NCBI GenBank assembly: GCA_036346225.1
Contig: JARFIW010001089.1
Span: 1,364,001 to 1,428,000 of the forward strand
DNA from: Platerodrilus igneus
Lineage: Eukaryota > Arthropoda > Insecta > Coleoptera > Lycidae
Direction of reading: 5' to 3'
Length of the DNA: 64,000 bases
Below the pieces are notes generated by a model. The model ran no database searches. It worked only from the letters and a program-made list of their open reading frames with translations, and was not told the DNA's origin. A program made the translations under genes and the position numbers. Shown here one piece after another: positions 1 through 10,594 of the stretch (position 1 is the stretch's first letter; the number at the start of each line of letters is the position of its first letter).

Positions 1-265
1 GAATTTCAATGCCCAAATTGTGAAATTTTGGCAATTTAAAAATTGGGAACGTTGAAATTGCGAAAAACTTAAAATTTTGAATACTTTAACCTTTAAAATT
101 TTATAACTTTGGGGCCTTTACATTTTAAAATTTTGTAAATTTGATATTTAGCATTTTAGAAATTTGGAAATTAGATCATTAGAAATTCCGTAGCATTGAA
201 ATTTATTAATTTTTTAGCTTTTGGAATTATGGAATTTTGTAATTTTGAAATTTTTAAAAAGTTGA
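1..265. repeat. degenerate AT-rich short repeat
   Basis: The stretch is built from loosely repeated words of the GAAATTTTG / AAATTTTGNAA type at about 10-20 base spacing. No stable reading frame or TE signature is visible. It looks like decayed simple or satellite-like sequence lying beyond the 3' end of the pogo relic. Confidence 0.45.
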
Positions 266-479
266 AGTTTTGCAAGAAATGAATTAGGAAATTCTCTTCC
301 ATTCGTCTTGCTTCGTTGAGGTTCTTCTTGGTACCAATAGTCCTTAGAGATTTACAAAGCCGGTGGCTTCTTGTACATTCAAGAACTGGTAGGATTAAAA
401 GTTTTGAAAGTTGGTCTAAGAGAATGGTATCTCTTCTGTTGGTCTTAGCTCCAATCTCCAACTTGTTTGTCATTAACTT

Positions 480-2156
480 CATCTCTTTCAGACTCGAGTG
501 TCTCAGCTATTGCTTCTGCACCGATTTCAGAAAGTGTTTCAAAATCGCTTTCTTCGTCATCTAAATGTAAATCTTAATCTTCATCCGTTTCTGAATCATG
601 TTGCACATTTACTTTTTTACGTTTCGCACGACTAGTTTGCTTATCTTTGACTGGTTTCTTTTCTTTGTTAGTTTTTGGCTTTTTGGTAGTCATCTGTTTC
701 TTTTTCTTAACACTGGACTTTTTTTGCAGTTCATATTCTTTGGCTTCTGGTCTTCTTCTTACGACTTCGCTTGTTATTAGTTCGGCCCCGGGGCATACTT
801 TCTTCCTGAATCTTTTCGGTGCATTATTAGTTTGATTGCCTTTTACCAGGTACAGTAAAAGTTCTTCTAAAGTTCTTCTAAAAATTCTACGTTTTCAACG
901 AGTCCGTTTTGTATTATTGGGGGTGTAACTTCTTTTGTTGTAGACATGCCAGTATTCATCGTTTGTTGTGGGTCATATTTTTTCTGTGGAATAACATCAC
1001 AATTGTAGGGGTAGATGCCACCTTTCTTAAATCCTTCACAGATAATTTTTGGATCGGCATCTTTCCAAATATGTCTCACCATTTCAGCCAACTTGCTTTT
1101 CGGTAATTTCTGACCCACATGATTCCGTTGCCATTTCACCAGTAATATATCTCACGCCACCTTAATAGATTTGAAAACCGCCAAGTCAAGTGGTTGCAGA
1201 AGATGACTGCTTTGTGGTGGTAACTTTAGAATAGTTATGTTCGTTTCCACTGCGGCTTGTACCACATCAATATCGATATGAGTTGTATAGCCGTTATATA
1301 CAATTAATGTAGGACCATTTCTTTTTACCAAGGGTATGAAAGTTTTCACGAAATAGTTTTTAAAAACTTCTGACTCCATCCACCCGTTATGTGTGGCAGC
1401 ATATGTCGTACCTGGGTATTCTTTATTTGTATCTGTTATCCAGGTGTCCCAGACATTTTTTTCTTTATATATAATTGGTGGTGCCTTTTGTCCATCTGCG
1501 GTAGCAGCAAACAGAACACTGGTGTTCGTTCTTCCCGGACCAGAAACGATTCTAGAACAAGCATGGCCTTTTTCACCTATAACTTTTGTCTTTGAAGGAT
1601 CACTACAAAAACTTGTCTCGTCGATATTCCAAATATTAGATGGTTTATCTTGAAGGTTCAACTCTTGAATTGTATTTTTTAACAACTCAAAAAATGGATA
1701 TATTAGAAAAGAATCCGTATTTTTCTTTCTGGCGTATTCCAACGCTTCAGGTTTTTTAATTGACAAATTATGTCTTTTTTTAAATTTTAAAAACCAATCC
1801 TCACCAGGTACGTTGTTTTTGAATGGAGTCTTGAGCTGCTTGTGTGTAACACATTTGCCCACAACTTTTAGGGCTTCTTTGCGGCTGAGTCCAAAACCCC
1901 ATTTTTCGAGACTTTTGAGTCCATTTGCAAGAGCTTCTTCATTTTTGATTGCTAAGGCTGTAGGTCTTCCCCTCGCCGAGCTTTTCATACCTCTACGACC
2001 TTTAATGTGATCTTTTAGAGTGCTTTTAGGTATCTTGAAGAGTTTACTAGCACGTAGTGTGCCACATTTTCCGCTTGTAACATGTTTCACTGCGGTTTTC
2101 AAGTCCTCAGCCAAGTAAGCGGCCCGAGCGGTTTTAGGTTTGTAGTCCCGAACCAT
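480..2156 (-). pseudogene. pogo/Tigger-type (CENP-B/jerky-like) transposase, broken
   Basis: This is a DDE superfamily-1 transposase of the pogo/Tigger group, which would cut and paste its own element. The first 334 codons (2156-1155) carry an N-terminal psq-type helix-turn-helix (IPKSTLKDHIKGRRG), a CENP-B-type DNA-binding region, and the DDE core with WNIDETSF and LPPQSSHLLQPLDLAVF. The second acidic position, normally Asp in a D-G/N-H motif, reads Asn in IVYNGYTTH, so catalysis is probably lost. An in-frame TGA at 1152-1154 separates the core from its continuation (1151-870), and the frame then shifts at an 11-bp duplication (860-881). After that a Lys-rich and then acidic C-terminal tail can be followed to about 480, with one more stop near 565. 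Start chosen at the ATG of MVRDYKPK. No terminal repeats were identified with confidence. Confidence 0.85.
860..881 (-). repeat. 11-bp tandem duplication causing a frameshift
   Basis: Two adjacent copies of AGTTCTTCTAA lie at 860-870 and 871-881. Removing one copy would bring the pogo transposase core (ending LEEL) into frame with its basic tail. The duplication is therefore probably the direct cause of this frame break. Confidence 0.75.
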
Positions 2157-2622
2157 TTTACCGATAACAAAAAGTGCCTAGGTAAGTACTAGATACAAAC
2201 AGCAAACAAATTCAGTAGCAGGGTCAAGTGCACCTACTAGGTGCTCTTTCCTCACTACAAATGGGTGCACTTCACTTGAACCAAAAATATTTGAGAAAAG
2301 TGCATCTACCCTCATCAAATAAAATAGAGTTATAATAAAAACAATTTAGAATTTGTTCTTACTTAATTAAATATAAAACTCATAAATGTAACATGTAGCT
2401 ATGACATACGTACCTGGACAAAAATTTCACAAATATTTTTCACAACATCAACGCATTCAACACACGAGTAAAACAGCTGACGCTTTGTCCGGTGGCCATC
2501 TTTTCTTGCTTAAGTCAATATTGGTTATGAAGGGATCTGCATTACATTAAGAAAAGGCATTATTTTGATGAGCACCAGATTCCGCCACAGCACTATAAGT
2601 GGTTGAGATTTAAAAAGCAACT
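2157..2622. other. non-coding flank of the pogo relic
   Basis: No gene is seen. The first 150 bases upstream of the transposase start contain several GTGCAC words (for example near 2228 and 2264), which may be remnants of subterminal element sequence. The rest is unassigned. Confidence 0.3.
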
Positions 2623-3244
2623 TGTTACGTGCCGAAAATTTTGGCACTAGACACTCTTAATTAAGTTTTAATAGGTGAGAATTTCGCGCCATAAATTTAA
2701 AAGGACGTGTGCGTATTTCCGTCACTTCAGATAGTGCGTTGCGCGAGATTCGCGCCGACGCGTGTGGACGAAGGAGGATAGTGGGGGAATTTTCGGGGAC
2801 GCGTCAGGAACTAGCCTCTGAAACGCGAACAAGAGTAGTTGTGAGGTATCTTACCGTGTCTTTTTTTGATATGTAGGTTTCCTGTGATTCCAAATTTATC
2901 GTGCCTTACCCTGTCTCCTTTACCTTATTTTTGTCTACATATAGAAAGAAGACAATCGAATTTGAATTCAACCTGGCTGAAGAATTCCCACACCCGAGAA
3001 AGGTTAGTCAAAGCAGCCGGCGACCATCATGTAGTAATCCTGAAAGAAGCTTTACACGTTCACGTGAGTGCCCCCTTTGGGGTTTTCTTTAAAATTTATT
3101 TCCTTTAAAATTTGTGTAATTATGTTGAAATAAATTGCATATTGTGTGACGTCATCTATAATTTGCGCGTCAATTTTCACATTATGTAATATCGCTACCA
3201 ACTGTCATTAGTGGTTCGCGTACCTCGTTTACGGGGATGTAATA
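2623..3244 (+). repeat. solo LTR, family SL, copy 1
   Basis: The sequence begins TGTTACG and ends TGTAATA, flanked by AACT on both sides (2619-2622 and 3245-3248), a 4-bp target duplication typical of Ty3/gypsy. It aligns by eye with 21726-22318 and 50172-50980: shared features are the start, a CGCGCC or CCGCC word, a GTGCGTATTTCCGTC-like block, TATGTAGGTTTCC, and a TACCAACTG block near the end. No coding sequence lies inside. The likeliest history is loss of the element body by LTR-LTR recombination. Confidence 0.65.
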
Positions 3245-3248
3245 AACT

Positions 3249-3889
3249 GATGCATTTACCCCCAAAACGCAATTACCCACTTCACCCTAACTGAAATATT
3301 TGTATAAAAATAATTTTTTGTACTACCGTTACTTTTGCTATCCAAGTCTACCATCTCCAATGTCTCCATAACTATGAATTTCTTCTCCATTGTTAAAACC
3401 GTGCTTGATGTTACCAATAGTTTTTCAAGATTCAAACAATAAACTACCTATATTCCAAGTTTTATTTTTAATTCATTGTTCTAATTAAAATCTTTGAAGT
3501 TCCGTAGAAATCTACTCTTTGTTAAAGTTTATTGCGCTCATACGGTACAAGTTGTACATTAAGCGATGTCATAATATACATTACATTTTAAACGTTTATA
3601 ATACTTAAGGTAAGAGAATAATACAAACAATCCCCTTTATTCTTTTCTATATATAATACAATTAGAGGCACTACAAAACCCAGTCGGCAGTATTTATAGC
3701 GAAAAATTCATCCACTGAGTACAAGCAAAAGAATAGCAAGTTTTTCTTTCAAATTTTTTTAAATTGATGTACATTTTTATATTTGTTATCACAAAGGGTA
3801 TGTGATTATGGAGTTTTATTGGAAATATAAGACTACTTCAATAAATCATTTCAAGACGATGCTGCTGAAATCTTAGTGTATTTCTCACC
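3249..3889. other. unassigned AT-rich stretch
   Basis: No coding, RNA or repeat signature is seen. The segment lies between the solo LTR and a LINE fragment. Confidence 0.3.
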
Positions 3890-4490
3890 CTGAGTCTGTA
3901 GGATGACATCTCATTTTAAGTTATACAATGAGTAGGCCACTTCTTTATATACATTACTGCATTTAAGATATAAATTAAGAACACTAAGTATTTTGAGTTG
4001 CCTTAACAAGTCCCTGCAGGAATGGTTATATTTCTTGAATAACATTAATCTAACTATTCTCTTTTGAAGTATAAATATCTCCCTAGCCTTTGTGAGTTTC
4101 TCCATGCAACTATGCTATAACTTAACATTGAATGGATAGTAATAAGCAACCAGAATATTTAAGCTAACATCCTCCCGTAATCTCCATATAATAAAGCATT
4201 TGACCTTTATTTTTCACCAATGCTACCTAATATGATTATACCAGTTGCGACAAGAATCAACTTCAATTCCTAAGAAACGAATGCAGGACTCCTGGCTCAG
4301 AAGTTTATTAGCTGAGGTTTTTATAAACAAACTATGATCAGTTAACACAGTTGAAAATAATACAGTTGTTGTTTTACAAAGATTTAAGATTAGCCCATTT
4401 CTAGAACAGTAAGCCTGCAGGTTATACTCATGCTGAATCCTTTGATGCAGATTCCACAATGGATTTTATCCACACTTATAAACTCTGTAT
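3890..4490 (-). pseudogene. LINE reverse transcriptase C-terminal fragment (Jockey/CR1 type)
   Basis: Two reading frames on the minus strand resemble the end of a Jockey/CR1-clade reverse transcriptase. At 4459-4223, NGLILNLCKTTTVLFST and SCIRFLGIEVDS match the conserved thumb-proximal block (aromatic-LGI-x-LD). At 4105-3911, ILQKRIVRLMLFKKYNH followed by LLRQLKILSVLNLYLKC matches the late block LQKRAIR...LF..L.IL....LY. The catalytic FADD part is missing and stops separate the two pieces, so this is a dead 3' remnant. Assignment rests on motif recognition by eye. Confidence 0.6.
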
Positions 4491-4729
4491 GTATTTGAAA
4501 AATTCATACTTCAGACGTGGTTCTTAATGATATTTGAAGAATTTTAAGTTCATTTTCCAGTTTTTTTTTATCTTGACAGATTATTCCTCCTGTTCGAAAG
4601 GAATAGTAACTTTGACCTTATAGCAAATATCCCATAATTTTTCTTTATATGATTTATTTAATTCACTTAATCCCAAGAAGTAATATAAAACTCAAAAGTG
4701 AATATGCCTTGCCTTTTATCATAGATTAA

Positions 4730-5359
4730 GAGCGCGTTAAGAATGAAAGTGAACGGGAAAGTAAGGTGATTGTAAAAGTGACGCCCATGTTATGTTTTAG
4801 AACGCTTTTAAGGTAGTCGCCGTATTTTTCGCGCGTATTTTTAAAGTCGGTGTCAAATAGCATAGAAAAACTTGTATGGTTAAGTAATCGCACCCTAAAA
4901 AGCTAATTTTAATTACATAAAAAATTAAAAAATGATAAATAATATCGTGTTAATTATCGCAGAAGGGCAAAAATTATTAACGTACTTCAATCTATTCCCT
5001 CTACATATGGATGAGGACGAAAAAGAATTAATCTTATCAATCAGAAATGGCGTGAAAAGTATATAAAATTATATTGAAAAAGTTGTTCCCGATTACTCGG
5101 CCAGACAATTTCAATCTCATTTTCGTATTACAAGTTGTTATATCTATAATCAATGATTTCATTAAAAAATATCGTTTTCCTCTCTGCGCATGACGAGTGA
5201 TTCCTCACAGTGTCTATAGGTGCGGGAACGTGAGCGTTACCCAAGAGTTACACTTTCTTATTCTGACCGACCAATGGTTACCTTAATTTCAATTCTGAAC
5301 GTGTAGTACAATTTCTGGGTAACTCTAGGGTTACACAAATCTTCTTTTTGAACACGCTC
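4730..5359. mobile_element. short PIF/Harbinger-type element
   Basis: A 630-bp interval starts GAGCGCGTTAAGAA and ends with the inverted form TTTTGAACACGCTC. It is flanked by TAA on both sides (4727-4729 and 5360-5362), the 3-bp TWA target duplication of PIF/Harbinger. Inside is the beginning of a Harbinger-like transposase (5007-5140) but nothing of the DDE core. It is therefore a non-autonomous internal-deletion derivative. Confidence 0.6.
5007..5140 (+). pseudogene. PIF/Harbinger transposase N-terminal fragment
   Basis: From ATG at 5007 the frame reads an acidic start MDEDEKELILSIRNG, meets a TAA after 18 codons, and continues in frame as NYIEKVVPDYSARQFQSHFR. The VVPxYS...F..HFRI pattern is what insect Harbinger transposases carry just before their DDE domain. 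The rest of the protein is absent. The identification depends on this short motif and the fitting TAA duplication around the element. Confidence 0.45.
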
Positions 5360-5362
5360 TAA

Positions 5363-5660
5363 GGTTAGATATTTGTTCAAACATTAATAATTTGACATTA
5401 CATTAAGGGTTATTTTAGCGAATCGTGATGTTTTTAGGTTGAACTGAAAACACCATGTTATATCCTTTTCTAAAGGTTTCTCACTTCCTCCATCCCAGGG
5501 TCGCTGAGATTTTGAAACAGCTCTACAATTTATCGTTTAGTACGAGATGATGTCTTGCATTAAAAGGAAATTTATAAACTCGCCTTATTGGAATACGCTA
5601 TTTGTACAGACAGGAGTTTGTGTGTTTATTGTATATTTACAATAATTGACCTATTAACAA
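5363..5660. other. unassigned spacer before the zinc-finger array
   Basis: No feature was recognised between the Harbinger-type element and the first degenerate finger. Confidence 0.25.
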
Positions 5661-6439
5661 GTGTACCTTTTCATCCTTAAACACCGTTCATTGAAATGTT
5701 ATTTGCACTACAAAAAAGTAATTTACCAATATATAGCTCGGTATCATACTAAGGAACGTTCGTTATCATATAATTTATGTAATTGTTGTTCCCTCTATAA
5801 AGGTTTTATTAAACTTCGTTTCTGCTCACATACTAACGAACGGTCATTCGTATACTTTTTATGTGCATATTGTGCTTGTTGTAGGAGCATATTTATGCAA
5901 TTTGTATGATTATTGGGAATCTCCGAAAAGTATTTTAGCATACACAGTTACATATTAACCAATGTGCATGCATTTGTATGCAATTTATATAACTATGCCG
6001 CATCACTAAAAAGTTATTTACACAGATACACATTGCATCATACTAACAAACATCCATTTATATGCAATTTATGTGATTATTCCGCATCACAGAAAAGTAC
6101 TTTATAAAGTTATATACAGTTCCATACTGACGAAAGTCCATTCGCAAGCAATTTATGCTTCACTACATGAAGGTAGTTTAAAAGTACATATGATATCAAA
6201 CATTAACAAGTGTCTATTTGCATGCAATTTATGTAATTATGCCACGTCTCAAGGGTAGTTATAAAATACACATGAAGCCGCACACTGACAAACGTCCACT
6301 CCCATGCAATTTGTGTAATTATACCGCATCACGAAAAGATCATTTACAGACACATATGAAGTCGCACACTAACTAACGTACATTCGAATGCAATTTATGT
6401 AATTAAACCACGGCACATAAGGGTAGTTTAAAAAGACAC
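5661..6439 (+). pseudogene. degenerate 5' part of C2H2 zinc-finger array 1
   Basis: Broken fingers run in shifting frames: linkers read HTKERS, HTNERSF and HTNKHPF, with scattered C-x2-C pairs. In the last part (from about 6250) the frame matches the main array but carries TAA at 6374-6376 (Glu codon of the linker lost) and TAA at 6404-6406 inside a finger. Bases are still clearly homologous to the 84-bp unit. This flank has decayed more than the centre, as expected at the edge of an array homogenised by unequal exchange. Confidence 0.7.
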
Positions 6440-7852
6440 ATGAAGTGTCACACTAACGAACATTCAACCGAATGCAATTTATGTAATTATGCCACGTCAC
6501 GTAAGGATAGTTTAAAAGTACACATGAAGTCGCACACTAACGAGCGTCCATTCCCATGCAATTTGTGTAATTATGCCGCAACACAAAGAGGTCATTTACA
6601 GACACATATGAAGTCGCACACTAACGAGCGTACATTCGAATGCAATTTATGTAATTATACCACGGCACATAAGGGTAGTTTATCAATACACATGAAGTAC
6701 GACACTAACGAACGTCCATTCCAATGTTTTTTATGTAATTATGCCACGTCACGTAAGGATAGTTTAAAAGTACACATGAAATCGCACATTAACGAATGTC
6801 CATTCCCATGCAATTTGTTTAATTATGCCGCAACACAAAAAGGTCATTTACAGACACATATGAAGTCGCACACTAACGAACGTACATTCGAATGCAATTT
6901 ATGTAATTATACCCCGTCATATAAGGGTAGTTTAAAAATACACATGAAGTGCCACACTAACGAACGTCCATTCGAATGCAGTTTGTCTAATTATACCGCA
7001 CCAAGGAATTATTGTTCACAAATGCATATGACGTCGCACACTAACGAACATCCATTCCCATGCAATTTGTGGAATTATGCCGCAACACAAAAAGGTCATT
7101 TACAGACACATATGAAGTCGCACACTAACGAACGTACATTCGAATGCAATTTATGTAATCATACCACGTCATATAAGAATAATTTAAAAATACACATGAA
7201 GTGCCACACTAACGAACGTCCATTCGAATGCAATTTATGTAGTTATACTGCGGCACATAAGGGTAGTTTAAAAATACACATGAAGTCGCACACTAACGAA
7301 CGCCCATTTGCATGCAATTTATGTAATTATACCACGGCACATAAGGGTAGTTTAAAAAGACACATGAAGTGCCACACTAACGAACGTCCATTCGAATGCA
7401 ATTTATGTAATTATACCACGGCACATAAGGGTAGTTTAAAAATACACATGAAGTGCCACACTGACGAACGTCTATTCCAATGTATTTTATGTAATTATGC
7501 CATGTCACGTAAGGATAGTTTAAAAGTACACATGAAGTCGCACACTAACGAACGTCCATTCCCATGCAATTTGTGTAATTATGCCGCAACACAAAAAGGT
7601 CATTTACAGACACATATGAAGTCGCACACTAACGAACGTACATTTGAATGCAATTTATGTAATTATACCACGGCACATAAGGGTAGTTTAAAAATACACA
7701 TGAAGTGCCACACTAACGAACATTCAACCGAATGCAATTTATGTAATTATGCCACGTCACGTACGGATAATTTAAAAGTACACATGAAGTCGCACACTAA
7801 CGAACGTCCATTCCCATGCAATTTGTGTAATTATGCCGCAACACAAAAATGA
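6440..7852 (+). CDS. C2H2 zinc-finger protein, array 1 main ORF
   Basis: This 470-codon ORF encodes 16 complete tandem C2H2 units plus a cut-off 17th, each 28 residues (84 bp), with spacing C-x2-C-x12-H-x3-H and linkers TNERPF, TNERTF or TNEHPF in place of TGEKPY. The family binds DNA, or sometimes RNA, in the nucleus. Variants recur in a loose three-finger order (SRKD, TQKG, AHKG types), pointing to duplication of blocks. Four units have lost a zinc ligand: finger 3 (last His to Asp), finger 5 (second Cys to Phe), finger 7 (second Cys to Ser) and finger 8 (second Cys to Trp). The frame ends at TGA 7850-7852, where Gly is usual, and resumes at once in the same frame. No KRAB, ZAD or BTB domain is visible upstream. 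It may be part of a pseudogene or one exon of a real gene. Confidence 0.7.
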   Translation: MKCHTNEHSTECNLCNYATSRKDSLKVHMKSHTNERPFPCNLCNYAATQRGHLQTHMKSHTNERTFECNLCNYTTAHKGSLSIHMKYDTNERPFQCFLCNYATSRKDSLKVHMKSHINECPFPCNLFNYAATQKGHLQTHMKSHTNERTFECNLCNYTPSYKGSLKIHMKCHTNERPFECSLSNYTAPRNYCSQMHMTSHTNEHPFPCNLWNYAATQKGHLQTHMKSHTNERTFECNLCNHTTSYKNNLKIHMKCHTNERPFECNLCSYTAAHKGSLKIHMKSHTNERPFACNLCNYTTAHKGSLKRHMKCHTNERPFECNLCNYTTAHKGSLKIHMKCHTDERLFQCILCNYAMSRKDSLKVHMKSHTNERPFPCNLCNYAATQKGHLQTHMKSHTNERTFECNLCNYTTAHKGSLKIHMKCHTNEHSTECNLCNYATSRTDNLKVHMKSHTNERPFPCNLCNYAATQK

Positions 7853-8287
7853 CATTTACAGACACATATGAAGTCGCACACTAACGAACGTACATTCGAA
7901 TGCAATTTATGTAATTATACCACGGCACATAAGGGTAATTTAAAAATACACATGAAGTCGCACACTAACGAACGTCCATTCCCATGCAATTTGTGTAATT
8001 ATGCCGCAACACAAAAACGTAATTTACAGACACATATGAAGTCGCACACTAACGAACGTACATTAGAATACGATTTTTCTAATTAAACCACGGCACATAA
8101 GGGTAGTTTAAAAAGACACATGAAGTGCCACACTGACGAACGTCCATTCCAATGTATTTTATGTAATTATGCCACGTCACGTAAGGATAGTTTAAAAGTA
8201 CACATGAAGTCGCACACTAACGAACGTCCATTCCCATGCAATTTGTGTAATTATGCCGCAACACAAAAATGACATTTACAGACACAT
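7853..8287 (+). pseudogene. array 1 middle segment with in-frame stops
   Basis: The same frame continues for 435 bases between two stops of identical context. Two intact fingers occupy the 7868-8086 stretch, followed by a ruined finger (EYDFSN) ending in TAA at 8084-8086. The next two fingers end in TGA near 8270, in the same words (acaaaaatgacatttacag) as the stop at 7850. The TAA context (aattaaaccacggcacataagggtag) also recurs from 6404. The nonsense alleles were therefore copied along with the repeat units. Confidence 0.7.
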
Positions 8288-9319
8288 ATGAAGTCGCACA
8301 CTAACGAACGTACATTCGAATGCAATTTATGTAATTATACCACGGCACATAAGGGTAATTTAAAAATACACATGAAGTGCCACACTAACGAACGTCTATT
8401 CGAATGCAATTTATGTAGTTATACTACGGCACATAAGGGTAGTTTAAAAATACACATGAAATGCCACACTAACGAACGTCCATTCGAATGCAGTTTGTGT
8501 AATTATACCGCACCAAGGAATTATTGTTCACAAATGCATATGACGTCGCACACTAACGAACATCCATTCCCATGCAATTTGTGTAATTATGCCGCAACAC
8601 AAAAAGGTCATTTACAGACGCATATGAAGTCGCACACTAACGAACGTACATTCGAATGCAATTTATGTAATTATACCACGTCATATAAGGGTAATTTAAA
8701 AATACACATGAAGTGCCACACTAACGAACGTCCATTCGAATGCAATTTATGTAGTTATACTACGGCACATAAGGGTAGTTTAAAAATACACATGGAGTCG
8801 CACACTAACGAACGCTCATTTGCATGCAATTTATGTAATTATACCACGGCACATAAGGGTAGTTTAAAAATACACATGAAGTGCCACACTGACGAACGTC
8901 TATTCGAATGTATTTTATGTAATTATGCCACGTCACGTAAGGATAGTTTAAAAGTACACATCAAGTCGCACACTAACGAACGTCCATTCCCATGCAATTT
9001 GTGTAATTATGCCGCAACACAAAAAGGTCATTTACAGACACATATGAAGTCGCACACTAACGAACGTACATTTGAATGCAAATTATGTATTTATGCCACG
9101 CCACATAAGGGTAGTTTAAAAATACACATGAAGTGCCACACTAACGAACGTCCATTCGAATGCAATTTATGTAATTATACCACGGCACATAAGGGTAGTT
9201 TAAAAATACACATGAAGTGCCACACTAACGAACGTCCATTTGAATGCAATTTGTGTGCTTATTGTGCAAGACGCAAAAACCTTTTACAGAAACATGTGCA
9301 GTCCCATATTAATGAATAA
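8288..9319 (+). CDS. C2H2 zinc-finger protein, array 1 distal ORF (12 fingers)
   Basis: This 343-codon stretch holds 12 consecutive C2H2 fingers, all with intact Cys and His ligands, in phase with the upstream array. The last unit differs most (CNLCAYCARRKNLLQKHVQSH), and the frame ends after INE at a TAA, so this is probably the true C-terminus of the ancestral protein. Fingers 3-9 parallel fingers 7-14 of the main ORF almost in order, showing a block duplication of about seven units. The retained ligands and contact residues suggest more recent homogenisation or constraint than in the 5' part. Whether it is translated is unknown, because the in-frame ATG codons all fall inside fingers. Confidence 0.65.
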   Translation: MKSHTNERTFECNLCNYTTAHKGNLKIHMKCHTNERLFECNLCSYTTAHKGSLKIHMKCHTNERPFECSLCNYTAPRNYCSQMHMTSHTNEHPFPCNLCNYAATQKGHLQTHMKSHTNERTFECNLCNYTTSYKGNLKIHMKCHTNERPFECNLCSYTTAHKGSLKIHMESHTNERSFACNLCNYTTAHKGSLKIHMKCHTDERLFECILCNYATSRKDSLKVHIKSHTNERPFPCNLCNYAATQKGHLQTHMKSHTNERTFECKLCIYATPHKGSLKIHMKCHTNERPFECNLCNYTTAHKGSLKIHMKCHTNERPFECNLCAYCARRKNLLQKHVQSHINE

Positions 9320-10003
9320 CCATTTGTTTCAAATATGTGATTTTTCCGTATCTGAAAAAAATAATCTAGCAAGCATATGTGTTATCCTTCGCTAACGATG
9401 ACGGTGTGCATGCTTTTTACGTAATTAGGTTGTATCTAAAGAAAGTCAGGAAAACATACGACCGCATAATAACGAATGTTCATTTACATACAATTCAATT
9501 GCATACAAAGGAACTCCTTTTCGCAAAATGCATTTCTATGATCACGCCAATTCGTGTTGTGCTTCAATAACTTATTAGAAAACAAACCTAATAAGGGCTT
9601 TCGTTTAATTGTTGGTTACTTATCCGTCAAATTTGTAAGAAGATTCAAATTTAGTTTGTGCACATATGAACAATCGCTAAGTATTTAAATTAACTTTTAC
9701 CGTTACTTTACATCACTGAAAAGTCATAAATTTTTTAAATAAAACTTTGTAAATAATTATGGATTATGTGTTTTTGGTAACTGCATGTAGTTACCTCATC
9801 GTACTTAACCTGCATACAACGGCAACTAGACAAAGGTGTTGCAACAACAATATAAGATATTTGTATCACCACCAAGAAAGCATTGGTTCAAGAATCTACA
9901 AGAGCATAAAGATTGTTTAACTGCCTAGTTATGATTATAATAGTTAATTCGAAGGAACTCACGCAAAACAACGCTCCAAAATTAAAGTAGTAGTTTAACG
10001 AAT
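9320..10003. other. decaying array tail and unassigned sequence
   Basis: Words such as GTGCATGCTTTTTACGTAATTAGG and later CATTTACATACAATTC up to about 9570 look like heavily decayed finger units. From 9600 to the Gypsy1 target duplication I see nothing assignable. Confidence 0.35.
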
Positions 10004-10007
10004 GTAT

Positions 10008-10594
10008 TGTAACGGGCTACTACTACCGCGTTTCTTTAATTTAAAACAAGTAATAATAAAGGTCTTTATTACTCACTGTTCACAAGTCTAATTAACAGTA
10101 TATGCCTTATTCATATATGTTTTCAGTCCACTTAACAATGAAGCACTATTACACTAATGAATTTACAAACACTAATTTCTTCTTAAACTAACTTCTTTAC
10201 CATAGGTCCATTAATAACACTAACACAACTATTCGTTTATACACTTCTATTCATTTATGTATACTACAAGCTGCATGTACGTTAGACACAGCATATAACA
10301 TTTATGTATACCTCTAAAAGCTCAAATTACTATTACTTTACAACGTTATAATTTATATTAGACATTCTAGTATAGACTGACCCCTGCATTTCTTAGCGGC
10401 CTTATATATACTTTGAGTTAAAGATATGATTCATCCTCTGGTACTTACTAGAAACTTCCCGGTCCATGCGAGAATGAACAGAGCTGGCGGCGTTTTGTGT
10501 GTTTGATTGCTAGAAGCATTCTAGAATCCTGGAAACTATGCAGATCGTACAACGCTTGTGTGTTTGACGGGTTGCTTAATAGTAGCTCGCAACA
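10008..10594 (-). repeat. Gypsy1 3' LTR
   Basis: This is a 587-bp LTR starting TGTTGCGAGC and ending CCCGTTACA on the minus strand. It differs from the other LTR only by scattered substitutions, and I saw no indel. The last pol ORF reads into it. Confidence 0.93.

Noticed and set aside
316..835. Plus-strand frames of 60-82 codons rich in Phe and Leu
   Set aside because: They are antisense shadows of the Lys- and Glu-rich C-terminus of the pogo transposase on the minus strand.
6440..9319. CRISPR-like or satellite array with 84-bp period
   Set aside because: The period is exactly 28 codons with conserved Cys and His ligands, so it is a zinc-finger coding array.
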